In this document: positions 54,767 to 62,754 of the stretch, one piece after another | Numbering within the stretch: the first letter of the stretch is position 1 | How the letters are laid out: each line of letters starts with the position of its first letter | Assembly: GCA_046350655.1 (NCBI GenBank) | Contig: JAXMAB010000008.1 | Location: forward strand, 1-64,000 | DNA from: JAEUHO01 sp046350655 | Lineage (GTDB): Bacteria > Planctomycetota > PLA2 > JAEUHO01 | DNA: 64,000 bases | Reading direction: 5' to 3' | Notes under the pieces: model-generated | What the model was told of the DNA's origin: nothing | Database searches by the model: none | What the model saw: only the letters and a program-made list of their open reading frames with translations | Made by a program: the position numbers and the translations under genes

Positions 54767-54895
54767 CCCTTCGTTTCGCTGTCGGAGCGACGGGGTCGTG
54801 GAACAACGGGGTCGTAGCCGTTTGTTCCAAGTGGAACAACGGGGTCGTAGCCCTTTGTTCCAGTTGGAACAACGGGGTCGTAGCCGTTTGTTCCA
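54749..54895. repeat. 33-bp tandem array of hairpin-forming units
   Basis: Three near-identical 31-bp units at 54799-54829, 54832-54862 and 54865-54895, separated by 2 bp. Each starts TGGAACAACGGGGTCG and ends TTTGTTCCA; the ends pair (TGGAACAA with TTGTTCCA) and inner GGG can pair with CCC. A diverged copy (about 54749-54779, GAAACAACGGGG...CGTTTC) overlaps the dtd stop, and a fragment lies at 54789-54798. Units carry GTCGTAG, so TAG recurs in the dtd frame. Confidence 0.85.
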
Positions 54896-54933
54896 GAACG
54901 TGACCGGAGGGGGGGCTCGCGCGAGGACGGAGG

Positions 54934-55650
54934 GTGAAACGTGCCCTCCTCGAACTCGGCCGCGGCGTCCTCGACGTCCTCTGGCCCCCGCGATGCCTCG
55001 TGTGCGAAGGCGACGCGTGGGACGGCGCCCTCCCCGGCCTGTGCGGCCGGTGCGGCGACCGCCTCGTCCGCATCGTCCACCCGTGCCCCCGCTGCGGACG
55101 CGAGGCCGGCGCGTTCGCCGCCGTCGCCCCGTGTCCCCGCTGCCGCGACGAGCCCACCGACCTCGACGGCGTCGTCGCCCCGCTCCGCTACCTCGACGGC
55201 GCCCGCGCCCTCGTCCTCGCGCTCAAGTTCCACGGTCGCACGCCGGCCGCGCGCCCCCTCGGCCTCCTCCTCGCCGACGCCGTCGCCTCGGCCGGCGTCC
55301 CCGGCGACGTCCTCGTCCCCGTGCCGCTCTCGGTGCGCCGCCGCCGCGCCCGCGGCCACAACCAGGCCGACGAGCTCGCCCGCGAGGTCGCCCGCGCCAC
55401 CGGCCTCGCGCGCGACGAACACGCCCTCCGCCGCGCCCGCGACACGCGCCCCCAGAGCGGCCTCTCCCGCGCCCAGCGCGCGCGGAACCCCCGCGGCGCG
55501 TTCCGCGCCCGCCGCGACCGCGTCGAGGGCCGCTGCGTCCTCCTCGTCGACGACGTCGTCACCAGCGGCGCCACCGCCTCGGCCTGCGCCCGCGCCCTCA
55601 AGCGCGCCGGCGCCGTCCGCGTCGTCCTCGTCGCCGCGTGCCGCGCGTGA
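54934..55650 (+). CDS. comF: ComF-family phosphoribosyltransferase-like protein
   Basis: 238 aa. N-terminal zinc-type cysteines (WPPRCLVCEG, CGRCGD, CPRCGRE, CPRC) then the PRPP-loop fold: ALKFHGR, VLVPVPLSVRRRRARGHNQA and CVLLVDDVVTSGATASACA. ComF proteins support DNA uptake in naturally competent bacteria; in others the role is unclear. The GTG follows GGAGG closely. Several in-frame CGTGA follow the stop. Confidence 0.9.
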   Translation: MKRALLELGRGVLDVLWPPRCLVCEGDAWDGALPGLCGRCGDRLVRIVHPCPRCGREAGAFAAVAPCPRCRDEPTDLDGVVAPLRYLDGARALVLALKFHGRTPAARPLGLLLADAVASAGVPGDVLVPVPLSVRRRRARGHNQADELAREVARATGLARDEHALRRARDTRPQSGLSRAQRARNPRGAFRARRDRVEGRCVLLVDDVVTSGATASACARALKRAGAVRVVLVAACRA

Positions 55651-55705
55651 GCCCGCGCGTGACCGCGCACGCGAGCGCGTACGTGAGCCCGCACGCCCGC
55701 GAGGG

Positions 55706-55711
55706 TACGAT
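55706..55711 (+). promoter_or_regulatory. -10 TACGAT, leaderless configuration
   Basis: TACGAT, six bases CCCCGC, then the GTG at 55718. Confidence 0.55.
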
Positions 55712-55717
55712 CCCCGC

Positions 55718-56047
55718 GTGTCCGACGCCCCCGTCATCGAGATCGCCGGTCGCTTCGCCGACGCCCCCCGCGCCGCCGCCGCCGTCGAAGCCCTCAACCG
55801 CTGGTTCCGCTGGATCGTGGCCGGTGCGCCCGCGCCCGCCCCGCCCTTCGTCGGCTTCGACGTCGATCCCGCCGAATATGCCCTCACCCTCGGCGAGGAC
55901 CTCGACTGGGAGCTCGGCCCGCACGCCCGTGCCGTCGGCCCCGACGTCCGCATCGCGATCCACACGTCCGACACGCACCTCGTCGTCGCCGGTCTCCTCC
56001 GCCGCATGGGCGCACTCGCCGTGAAGATCACCCGCGACGACGCCTGA
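55718..56047 (+). CDS. small hypothetical protein
   Basis: 109 aa, acidic, no signal or membrane segment. Segments VIEIAGRFADAPRAAAAVEALNRW and DVRIAIHTSDTHLVVAGLLRRMGALAVKI suggest an alpha/beta fold, but I recognise no family. The start is set by the -10 six bases upstream. Confidence 0.6.
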   Translation: MSDAPVIEIAGRFADAPRAAAAVEALNRWFRWIVAGAPAPAPPFVGFDVDPAEYALTLGEDLDWELGPHARAVGPDVRIAIHTSDTHLVVAGLLRRMGALAVKITRDDA

Positions 56048-56083
56048 CGGGTCGCGCGACCGACGGGACCCGAGCCGAGCCCC

Positions 56084-56207
56084 GGGACCGCGAGGCCCGT
56101 GCGCTGGCACGCGAGGCCTGTTCGCCCGTACGCGAGGCCCCCTCGCCGGTACGCGAAGCCCGTGCGCCGGTACGCGAGGCCCGCCGGCCACCGGGCCTCG
56201 CGGTCCC
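56084..56207. repeat. 21-bp tandem array inside an inverted GCGAGGCCCG pair
   Basis: Begins with GGGACCGCGAGGCCCG (56084-56099) and ends with its reverse complement (56192-56207). Between them are five units of exactly 21 bp starting at 56089, 56110, 56131, 56152 and 56173, each CGCGAGGCC followed by about 8 variable bases and CGGTA-like ends. Lies between convergent genes. Confidence 0.85.
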
Positions 56208-56241
56208 GCGCCCGGGATGCCCCCGTCGCTGCGGCGTGCGG

Positions 56242-59200
56242 CTACTTCGGCTTCTTCTTGAACAGGTCGTCGAGCAGGTCCTTGCCCTTCTCGAGGCCCT
56301 TCTCGAGGTTGCCGTCGAGGCCGACGAGCTTCGTCGGGTCGAGCTTCGGCACGACGCGCGTGGGCTGGTTCGGCCGCATCGACACCGCGAGCGGGATCGT
56401 GCGGTCCTTGAGGTAGGGCTCGACGGCCTTGCCGGCGCTCCCGCCGAGCTGCAGCGGCACGTCGAGGTCGCCCGACCCGTCGAAGCCGACGTTGCCGGAG
56501 AACCGCAACGTCACCGAGGGCGAGACGAGCACCACCGGGTTCAGCGCGATGCGCTCGTTGCCGAGCGTGAACGTGCTCGACAGCTCGGAGAAGAGCAGCG
56601 CGCGCGACAGCTCGCCGAACGTCTTGCCGACGCCGGGGACGAGCTTCGTGAGCACGTCGAGGCCCTTGCCCGCGCCGCCGCCCGCGAGCGCGCCGAACAG
56701 CGTGCTGTCCTTCACCTGGCCCTGGGTCATGCGCACCGAGCCGGGGCCCGCGAGCGTCTTCGTCAGGTTCGGCGACGCGAGCGCCGCCGAGCGGACGTCG
56801 AGGTCGGCGTCGAGGAGGCCCGAGAGGACCGAGCTCGTCGCGCTCGCGGGGACGATGGCCGGCAGCACGAGCGTCAGCGCCTTGCCCGCGCCCTTGCCCG
56901 TGAGCATCGGCGAGGTGTCGAGGCCGCGGACCGCGACCTTCGCGGTCCACGGGCTCTCGCCCTTGCCGAGGTCGCAGGAGCCGTCCACGCGCAGCGTGCC
57001 GCGGTTGACGACCGACGTGACGGTCGCGGTCATCGGCGTGCCGGGCGCCGGCCGCGACAGCACGATCTTGCCGTCGCTCGCGACGATGCCGCCCGCGCCG
57101 AGCTTCTGGAACGTCAGCTCGCCGGACATCCGCAGCTCGCGGCCGCCGCCGCCCGTCGGGCCCATCATCGTGACGGTGCCGCGCAGGCGGCCCTCGCCCG
57201 CGGCGTCGTCGTAGGACGGCCCGAGGGCCTTCTTCAAGTGCTCGGCGACGCGCACGAGGTCGCCGTCCACCGCGATCGCGAGGTCGAGGACGCGGTCGTC
57301 GCCGCGCGGCACGACCGACCCCTTCATCGTGGCCGACGCGGTGGCCGAGGCGAGCGTCGTCTCGTCGATGCGGATCGCGCCGGGCGTGACGCCGAGCACC
57401 AGCCGCGGCTTCAGCTCGATGCGGGCCTCCTCGACGGTCGTCGCGTGGCCCGTCTTCGGGTCGCGCGCGCCGGTGTAGCGCAGGCGCTCCACGACGAGCG
57501 CGCCGGAGAGGAGCGTGCCCGGATTGGCGGCCGAGCTGTCGAGCGTGCCGGTCACCGTGCCGGCGAGGGTCGCGTCCGCGGGCAGGCCCGCGAGCCAGCC
57601 GAGGAGCGGCCGCGCCGCGGCGAGGTCGGCCGCGAGCGAGAGCTGCGCGCTCGTGAGCCCGCCGCCCTCGGCGGTCGAGGCCGTCGCCGCGCCCTTCGCG
57701 TCGAGGCCCATGCCCCGCAGCGCGAGGTTCGACACGGTCACCGTCTTGCGTGCCGAGTCGTGGGCCACGCGGAGGCCGCCGTCGAGCGTGCCCGGCGCGG
57801 TCGCGCCCGGGAGCCACAGGTCGCGCCCGGTGAGCGTGACGTCGAACGCGTCGGCGGACGCCGCCGCGCCGCGCACCGTCGCCTCGACGCGCCCCGCGAC
57901 GCGCTGGCCGGGCGCGAGGTCGAACGCCTTCGGGAACGCGCGCGCCGCCGCCGCGAGGTCGACGGACGCCGTGGCGTCGCCCTCGATCCGCATCGGCTCG
58001 CCGAGCGTCACCGTGAAGTTCGGCGACGCGCGCAGCGCGAGCGCACCCGCCGTCAGCGTCGCCTTCGCCACGACGAGGCGGCGCGCGCCGCCGGCCCACG
58101 TGCCCGCGGCGTCGAGCGTCGCGGACGGCTCGGACCACGGCGTCGCGCCGTCGGCGCCGCCGTACACGAGCCCGGTCACCGTGCCGGACGCGGCCCACGC
58201 GAGCGAGGCCTCGTCTCCCTTCGCCGAGAGATCGAGCGCGACGGTGCCGCGCAGGTCGTCGTCGGGCGACGACAACGCGCCGAGCAGGCGCCCGAGCGTC
58301 GGCGAGAGCGTCACCGCGAGCTTCGCGGCCGCCTCGGTCCGCGCCCCGCCGGCCGCCGGGCCTTGCGTCATGACGCCCCGAGCGGAGCCCGTGAGGCTGC
58401 CGCGCACCGCGCGTCCCTCGATCACGAGCGGCGTCGTCCCGTCGCCGAACGTGAGGTCGCCCGCCGCGTTGCGCACCACGGTGCCGCGCACGGTGAGGCG
58501 CGGCTCGTCGAAGCCCGCGTCCTTGCGCGAGAAGCCGGTGGCCGTGAGCCCGTCGAGCACGAGCGCGAGGTCGACGCGCGTGCCGTCGGCCGTCGGGGCG
58601 GGGCGCGCCTCGAGCGTCGCCGCGCGCAGGGTGACGCGGCCGCCCTCGCGCGTGAACGCGAGGCCCGCGAGCCTCGCCGACGCGAGGCCCGTGCCGCCGC
58701 CCTTCGCGGCGAGGGTGAGGTCGGTCGCGACCTCGACGGAGCCCGTGAGCCCGTCGATGCCGAACGCCGAGAACGTCTGGGCGAGGCGCGCGAGGTCGAG
58801 GGCGGGGACGGTGGCCTTCACCGGGCCCGCGCCGTCGCGGTCGAGGCGCGCGTCGACGGTCACGGTCGCGTCGCCGCCGCCGGCCTTGGCGCCGCGGACG
58901 ACGGCCGAGAAGCGCGCGCCGCTGCCCGCGCCGACCTCGGCGTCGAGGGTGATGCCGTCGACGACGTCGGGGGCGGGCGCGTGGCCCGCGACGGCGACGC
59001 CGTGCGCGACGACCTTGCCGTCGCGGACCGTGAGCACCGCGTGGAGACGGCCGCCGTCGTCCTTGCGGGCGGGCTCCTTGCGGCCGTCGTCGGGGAAGAG
59101 GCCGTCGACGTTGCTCGCGCCGTCGGCGCCGCGGATCAGCGTGAGGACGGGGCGGTCCACGGCGACCTTGGCGTCGATCGTGCCGGTCAGCGCCTTGAAG

Positions 59201-59532
59201 ACGGCCACGTCCACCTTCACGCGGTCGACGGCGACGAGCGGGTCGCCCTGGTACCCCGCCGGGTTGTGGACCTCGATGTCGCGGAGCTCGATCCCGCTCC
59301 ACCACGCGGCGGAGATGCCGCCGATGGTGACCTTGCGGCCGACGGCCGCGGAGACCTTCTCGGCGACCATCCGCCGGACGGGGGCGAGGCCGAGGGCGAG
59401 CGGCGCCACGGCCACGAGCACCAGCAGCGTGAGGACGAAGTAGACGAAGCGGCGGCGCCAGCGGCCCCGGCGCTTGGTCGGCGCGGCGGGCGAGGTGGGG
59501 GACGGGGGCGTCGGGGCCAGGGGGTCGGCCAT
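56242..59532 (-). CDS. AsmA-like envelope protein (1096 aa)
   Basis: One N-terminal membrane helix (FVYFVLTLLVLVAVAPLALGL) then AsmA-family opening VTIGGISAAWWSGIELRDIEVHNPAGYQG, long beta-rich periplasmic region and a C-terminal AsmA-type block (TKLVPGVGKTFGELSRALLFSELSSTFTL). Probably spans the envelope and helps lipid traffic or outer-membrane assembly, as inferred for the family. Second such protein in the window, adjacent to lpxD on the opposite strand. ATG with a TAGAAT -10 at 59595-59600. Confidence 0.8.
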   Translation of the reverse strand: MADPLAPTPPSPTSPAAPTKRRGRWRRRFVYFVLTLLVLVAVAPLALGLAPVRRMVAEKVSAAVGRKVTIGGISAAWWSGIELRDIEVHNPAGYQGDPLVAVDRVKVDVAVFKALTGTIDAKVAVDRPVLTLIRGADGASNVDGLFPDDGRKEPARKDDGGRLHAVLTVRDGKVVAHGVAVAGHAPAPDVVDGITLDAEVGAGSGARFSAVVRGAKAGGGDATVTVDARLDRDGAGPVKATVPALDLARLAQTFSAFGIDGLTGSVEVATDLTLAAKGGGTGLASARLAGLAFTREGGRVTLRAATLEARPAPTADGTRVDLALVLDGLTATGFSRKDAGFDEPRLTVRGTVVRNAAGDLTFGDGTTPLVIEGRAVRGSLTGSARGVMTQGPAAGGARTEAAAKLAVTLSPTLGRLLGALSSPDDDLRGTVALDLSAKGDEASLAWAASGTVTGLVYGGADGATPWSEPSATLDAAGTWAGGARRLVVAKATLTAGALALRASPNFTVTLGEPMRIEGDATASVDLAAAARAFPKAFDLAPGQRVAGRVEATVRGAAASADAFDVTLTGRDLWLPGATAPGTLDGGLRVAHDSARKTVTVSNLALRGMGLDAKGAATASTAEGGGLTSAQLSLAADLAAARPLLGWLAGLPADATLAGTVTGTLDSSAANPGTLLSGALVVERLRYTGARDPKTGHATTVEEARIELKPRLVLGVTPGAIRIDETTLASATASATMKGSVVPRGDDRVLDLAIAVDGDLVRVAEHLKKALGPSYDDAAGEGRLRGTVTMMGPTGGGGRELRMSGELTFQKLGAGGIVASDGKIVLSRPAPGTPMTATVTSVVNRGTLRVDGSCDLGKGESPWTAKVAVRGLDTSPMLTGKGAGKALTLVLPAIVPASATSSVLSGLLDADLDVRSAALASPNLTKTLAGPGSVRMTQGQVKDSTLFGALAGGGAGKGLDVLTKLVPGVGKTFGELSRALLFSELSSTFTLGNERIALNPVVLVSPSVTLRFSGNVGFDGSGDLDVPLQLGGSAGKAVEPYLKDRTIPLAVSMRPNQPTRVVPKLDPTKLVGLDGNLEKGLEKGKDLLDDLFKKKPK

Positions 59533-59594
59533 GGGGATCGGTTCCGCGTCCCGGGGCCGTCGGGGAAAGAGGCGGGGCCACCGGGGAGCGCCGG

Positions 59595-59600
59595 ATTCTA
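59595..59600 (-). promoter_or_regulatory. -10 TAGAAT of the second AsmA-like gene
   Basis: TAGAAT on the minus strand, 62 nt before the ATG and 25 bp from the divergent lpxD -10 (TAGGTT, 59625-59630). Confidence 0.4.
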
Positions 59601-59658
59601 GGGGCCGTCGCGGGGGGTGGGCGGTAGGTTCCGGATGCCCCGGACCGGAGCCGTCCCG

Positions 59659-60687
59659 ATGAGACTGTCCGACCTCGCGTCGCGCCTTGGCGTGCCCGTG
59701 GAGGGCGACGGAAGCGTCGAGGTCCGGCGGGCGTCGGGGCTCGACGAGGCCGGGCCCGGCGACCTCTCGTTCGTGCGCGACGCGAAGTACGCGGCGAAGG
59801 TCGCGACGACGAAGGCGTCGGCGTTGATCCTGCCGCCCGGGATCGGCGCGGGGAGCGTGCCGGTGCTGCGCTCGCCGGCGCCGGACCTGCACTTCCTGCA
59901 GGCGGTGATGGCGCTCCACCCGCGCGTGCGCCCGCCCGCCGGGATCCACCCGACGGCGGTCATCGACCCGACGGCGCGGATCGGCGCGGGCGCGTCCGTG
60001 GGCCCGTACGTCGTCGTCGAGGCGGACGTCTCGATCGGCGCGCGGGCCGAGATCGGGCCCCACGTCGTGATCCGGCGCGGCGTCACGATCGGCGACGACG
60101 CGTGGGTCCACGCCCGCGTCGTGATCCGCGAGGGCTGCCGGATCGGGCACCGCGTCATCCTGCAGGACGGCGCGGTGATCGGGTGCGACGGCTTCGGCTT
60201 CGCCCGCCGGCCGGACGGCACGCACCAGAAGATCCCGCAAGTCGGCATCGTCGTGATCGAGGACGACGTCGAGATCCAGGCCAACGCATGCGTCGATCGC
60301 GCGACGCTCGACGTCACCTACGTGCGCCGCGGCGCCAAGGTGGACAACCTGGTGCAGATCGCCCACAACTGCGACGTGGGGCCCGACTCGATCCTGTGCG
60401 GCCAGGTCGGCCTCGCCGGGAGCACCACCCTCGGTCGGGGCGTCACCCTCGCCGGGCAGGCCGCGGTGGCCGGCCACCTCCACATCGGCGACGGCGCCAC
60501 CGTGCTCGGCCAAGGCGGCGTCATCAAGGACCTCGAGGGCGGCCAGATCTACGCGGGCACGCCGACGCTGCCCGTCCGCCTCCACCACAAGTTCCACGTC
60601 TCGATCCCGAAGCTGGTGGACCTCCCCGCCGACGTCCGCCGCCTCGAGGCGCGGGTCAAGGCGCTCGAGCAGCCCGAGCGCCCGTAG
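59659..60687 (+). CDS. lpxD: UDP-3-O-acylglucosamine N-acyltransferase
   Basis: 342 aa. Third step of lipid A synthesis. Short N-terminal uridine-binding domain (GPGDLSFVRDAKYA), then left-handed beta-helix hexapeptides (IHPTAVIDPTARIGAGASVG) with the catalytic His in VQIAHNCDVG and a C-terminal helix. An in-frame ATG at 59635 lies only 4 nt from the -10; 59659 has GGAG upstream and fits the family start. Confidence 0.96.
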   Translation: MRLSDLASRLGVPVEGDGSVEVRRASGLDEAGPGDLSFVRDAKYAAKVATTKASALILPPGIGAGSVPVLRSPAPDLHFLQAVMALHPRVRPPAGIHPTAVIDPTARIGAGASVGPYVVVEADVSIGARAEIGPHVVIRRGVTIGDDAWVHARVVIREGCRIGHRVILQDGAVIGCDGFGFARRPDGTHQKIPQVGIVVIEDDVEIQANACVDRATLDVTYVRRGAKVDNLVQIAHNCDVGPDSILCGQVGLAGSTTLGRGVTLAGQAAVAGHLHIGDGATVLGQGGVIKDLEGGQIYAGTPTLPVRLHHKFHVSIPKLVDLPADVRRLEARVKALEQPERP

Positions 60688-60693
60688 CCCGAC

Positions 60694-62031
60694 GTGAGCG
60701 ACGCGACGCCCCCGTCCCCGTCGGCCGCGCCCGTTCCGTCGGGCGGGGAGGGCTCCACGCCCGCGCGGCGCTCGCGGCGGCTCTCGCGCATGACCGCGTA
60801 CGCGTGGTCGAAGCACTGGCCCGCCGAGGCCACGCTGGCCCTCGGCGGGGGGATCCTCTCGCTCGCCGGCTACTGCCTCCAGCGCTCGTTGTCGGCCCCC
60901 GACTGGACCCCGCAGGCCCTCGTCGTCGGCGGGCAGGCCCTCTGGATCCTGGCGCCCGCGTGGCCCCGCATCCTCGCGCGCGTGCAGCGGAACCGCGCGT
61001 TCGCGTGGATCGGCGTCTTCGCGCGCGGCCCGCTCCTCCTGATGGCGTTCGCCGCCATCACGCCGCTCGTCGGCGGCGCCCGCGACCAGGGCGTCGGCCC
61101 GTGGTGGCTCCTCTTCGGCGGGCTCCTCGTCGCCAACAACCTCGACGCGATCTACACGCCGCACCGCAACGCGATGATCCGCGCGAACTACGCGCTCACC
61201 GCCCGCGGCCGCATCTTCGGCATGATCCAGCTCGTCAGCATGGTCGCGATGGTCGCCGGCGCCATGGCCGCCGGGCAGCTCCTCGACCGCGACCCCCGTT
61301 GGGCCCGCGTCGTCTTCCCGGTGGGCGCGACGATCGCGATCGTCGGCTACGCGCTCATGGCGCGCATCCGCTGGCGCTACGACGGGCCCGTCGAGCTCCC
61401 CGCGGAGCGCGGCCTCGAACTCGTCCGGCAGTCGATGCGCGAGGCGGTGGCGGCGTCCGTCAAGACCCTCAAGCAGGACCCCGACTTCCGGCGGTTCGAG
61501 CTCGGGTTCATGCTGTACGGCCTCGGCCTCCTCGCCGCGACGCCGCTCTTCGTGACCCACTTCGCGAAGGTCTTCGACACCGAGCAGTGGGCGACCGCCG
61601 ACCGGCTCGTCCTCCCGCTCACTCAGCTGGTCCTCATCGGGATCGTGGGCCGCCTCTCGGACCGGATCGGGATCGTGAAGGTCGCGGGCCTCTCGTTCGC
61701 CCTCCTCGTGCCCTTCTTCGTCGCGATGGCCCTCGTCCGGACCCCCTGGCAGCTCTGCGCGGCCAACGTCCTGTTCGGGCTCTGCATGGCGGGCGTCAAC
61801 GTCTCGTGGTCCCTGGGCCCGCTGTTCTTCGCCCCCCGCGGCCAGGCCCACCACTACTCCGCCGTCCACATGGCCTGCGTGGGCGTCCGCAGCGTGCTCG
61901 GCCCCGTCATGGGCTATCTCGTGTTCCGGGCGGTATCGTTCGAGGCGGCGCTCGCGATGGCGGCCGCCTTCGAGGTGGCGGCGGCGGTCGTCACCTTCCG
62001 GCTCGCGCGCAGGGTGCACCTCACCACATGA
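60694..62031 (+). CDS. MFS-type transporter
   Basis: 445 aa, about twelve hydrophobic segments after a Pro/Ser-rich head. LSDRIGIVKVAGLSFALL resembles the MFS loop motif between helices; NNLDAIYTPHRNAMIRANYALTARGRIFG is a long cytoplasmic loop. Substrate unknown. The GTG start is 6 nt after lpxD and its stop overlaps the next ATG, so lpxD, this gene and the DedA-like gene look like one operon. Confidence 0.8.
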   Translation: MSDATPPSPSAAPVPSGGEGSTPARRSRRLSRMTAYAWSKHWPAEATLALGGGILSLAGYCLQRSLSAPDWTPQALVVGGQALWILAPAWPRILARVQRNRAFAWIGVFARGPLLLMAFAAITPLVGGARDQGVGPWWLLFGGLLVANNLDAIYTPHRNAMIRANYALTARGRIFGMIQLVSMVAMVAGAMAAGQLLDRDPRWARVVFPVGATIAIVGYALMARIRWRYDGPVELPAERGLELVRQSMREAVAASVKTLKQDPDFRRFELGFMLYGLGLLAATPLFVTHFAKVFDTEQWATADRLVLPLTQLVLIGIVGRLSDRIGIVKVAGLSFALLVPFFVAMALVRTPWQLCAANVLFGLCMAGVNVSWSLGPLFFAPRGQAHHYSAVHMACVGVRSVLGPVMGYLVFRAVSFEAALAMAAAFEVAAAVVTFRLARRVHLTT

Positions 62032-62618
62032 ACTTCGGCCCGCTCCGTCGCCTCTACCACTGGACCCTCGGCTGGGCCTCTCGCCCGGCGGGCGTGTGGG
62101 CGCTCTTCATCCTGGCGTTCGCCGAGTCCTCCTTCTTCCCGATCCCGCCCGACGTCCTCCTCATCGCGCTGGCCCTCGGCGCGCCCAAGAGGTCGTGGTG
62201 GTTCGCGGGGGTCTGCACCGTCGGCAGCGTGCTCGGCGGCATCGCCGGCTACGGCATCGGCATGGCCCTCGAGGACTTCGGTCGCTGGCTCCTCGGCGTC
62301 GTCAGCAACCCCAGGACGTTCGCCGCCGTGAAGGAGAAGTTCGACGAGAACACCTTCGTCGCGGTCGCGCTCGCGGGCTTCACGCCGATCCCGTACAAGG
62401 TCTTCACGATCGCCGCGGGCATCTTCCGCGTGGACTTCCCGACGTTCGTGCTCGCGAGCGCGCTCTCGCGCGGCGCCCGCTTCTACCTCGAGGCGACGCT
62501 GCTCCACTTCTGGGGCGACAAGGCCCGCGAGTTCCTCGAGAAGCGCTTCGAGTGGATCACGATCGGCGGCGCGATCCTGCTCGTCGGTGGCTTCCTCGCG
62601 GTGAAGTACCTCCTCTGA
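62028..62618 (+). CDS. DedA/YqaA-type membrane protein (VTT domain)
   Basis: 196 aa. VTT-domain features: ESSFFPIPPDVLLIALALG, GSVLGGIAGYGIG, and FTPIPYKVFTIAAGIFRVDFPTFVLASALSRGARFYL. This branch resembles YqaA; DedA relatives act as scramblases or carriers for lipids such as undecaprenyl-phosphate, which would suit a neighbour of lpxD. Start ATGA overlap with the transporter stop. Confidence 0.88.
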   Translation: MNFGPLRRLYHWTLGWASRPAGVWALFILAFAESSFFPIPPDVLLIALALGAPKRSWWFAGVCTVGSVLGGIAGYGIGMALEDFGRWLLGVVSNPRTFAAVKEKFDENTFVAVALAGFTPIPYKVFTIAAGIFRVDFPTFVLASALSRGARFYLEATLLHFWGDKAREFLEKRFEWITIGGAILLVGGFLAVKYLL

Positions 62619-62646
62619 CCGCCCTCCGGGGCGCGGTCGGGGGCGT

Positions 62647-62737
62647 GGGACCGCGAGGCCCGCTCGCTCGCAGGACCTCCCCGCTCGCCCCGCACGCGAG
62701 GCCCGCCGGCCGGCACCCGCCGGCGGGGCCTCGCGGG
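62647..62737. repeat. GCGAGGCCCG repeats in inverted arrangement
   Basis: Forward copies at 62647-62662 (16-bp exact) and 62695-62705, reverse GGGCCTCGCGGG at 62726-62737. Lies between the convergent DedA-like and HEAT-repeat genes. Probable structured gene end for both. Confidence 0.7.
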
Positions 62738-62754
62738 CCGGCCCGACGTCGACG

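Noticed and set aside
54749..54895. CRISPR array
   Set aside because: Spacers are only 2 bp and there are no cas genes; it is a simple tandem hairpin repeat.
56242..62019. A 1925-residue minus-strand protein extending over lpxD and the transporter
   Set aside because: Only the part left of 59532 is real; the upstream part is antisense shadow over well-supported genes.
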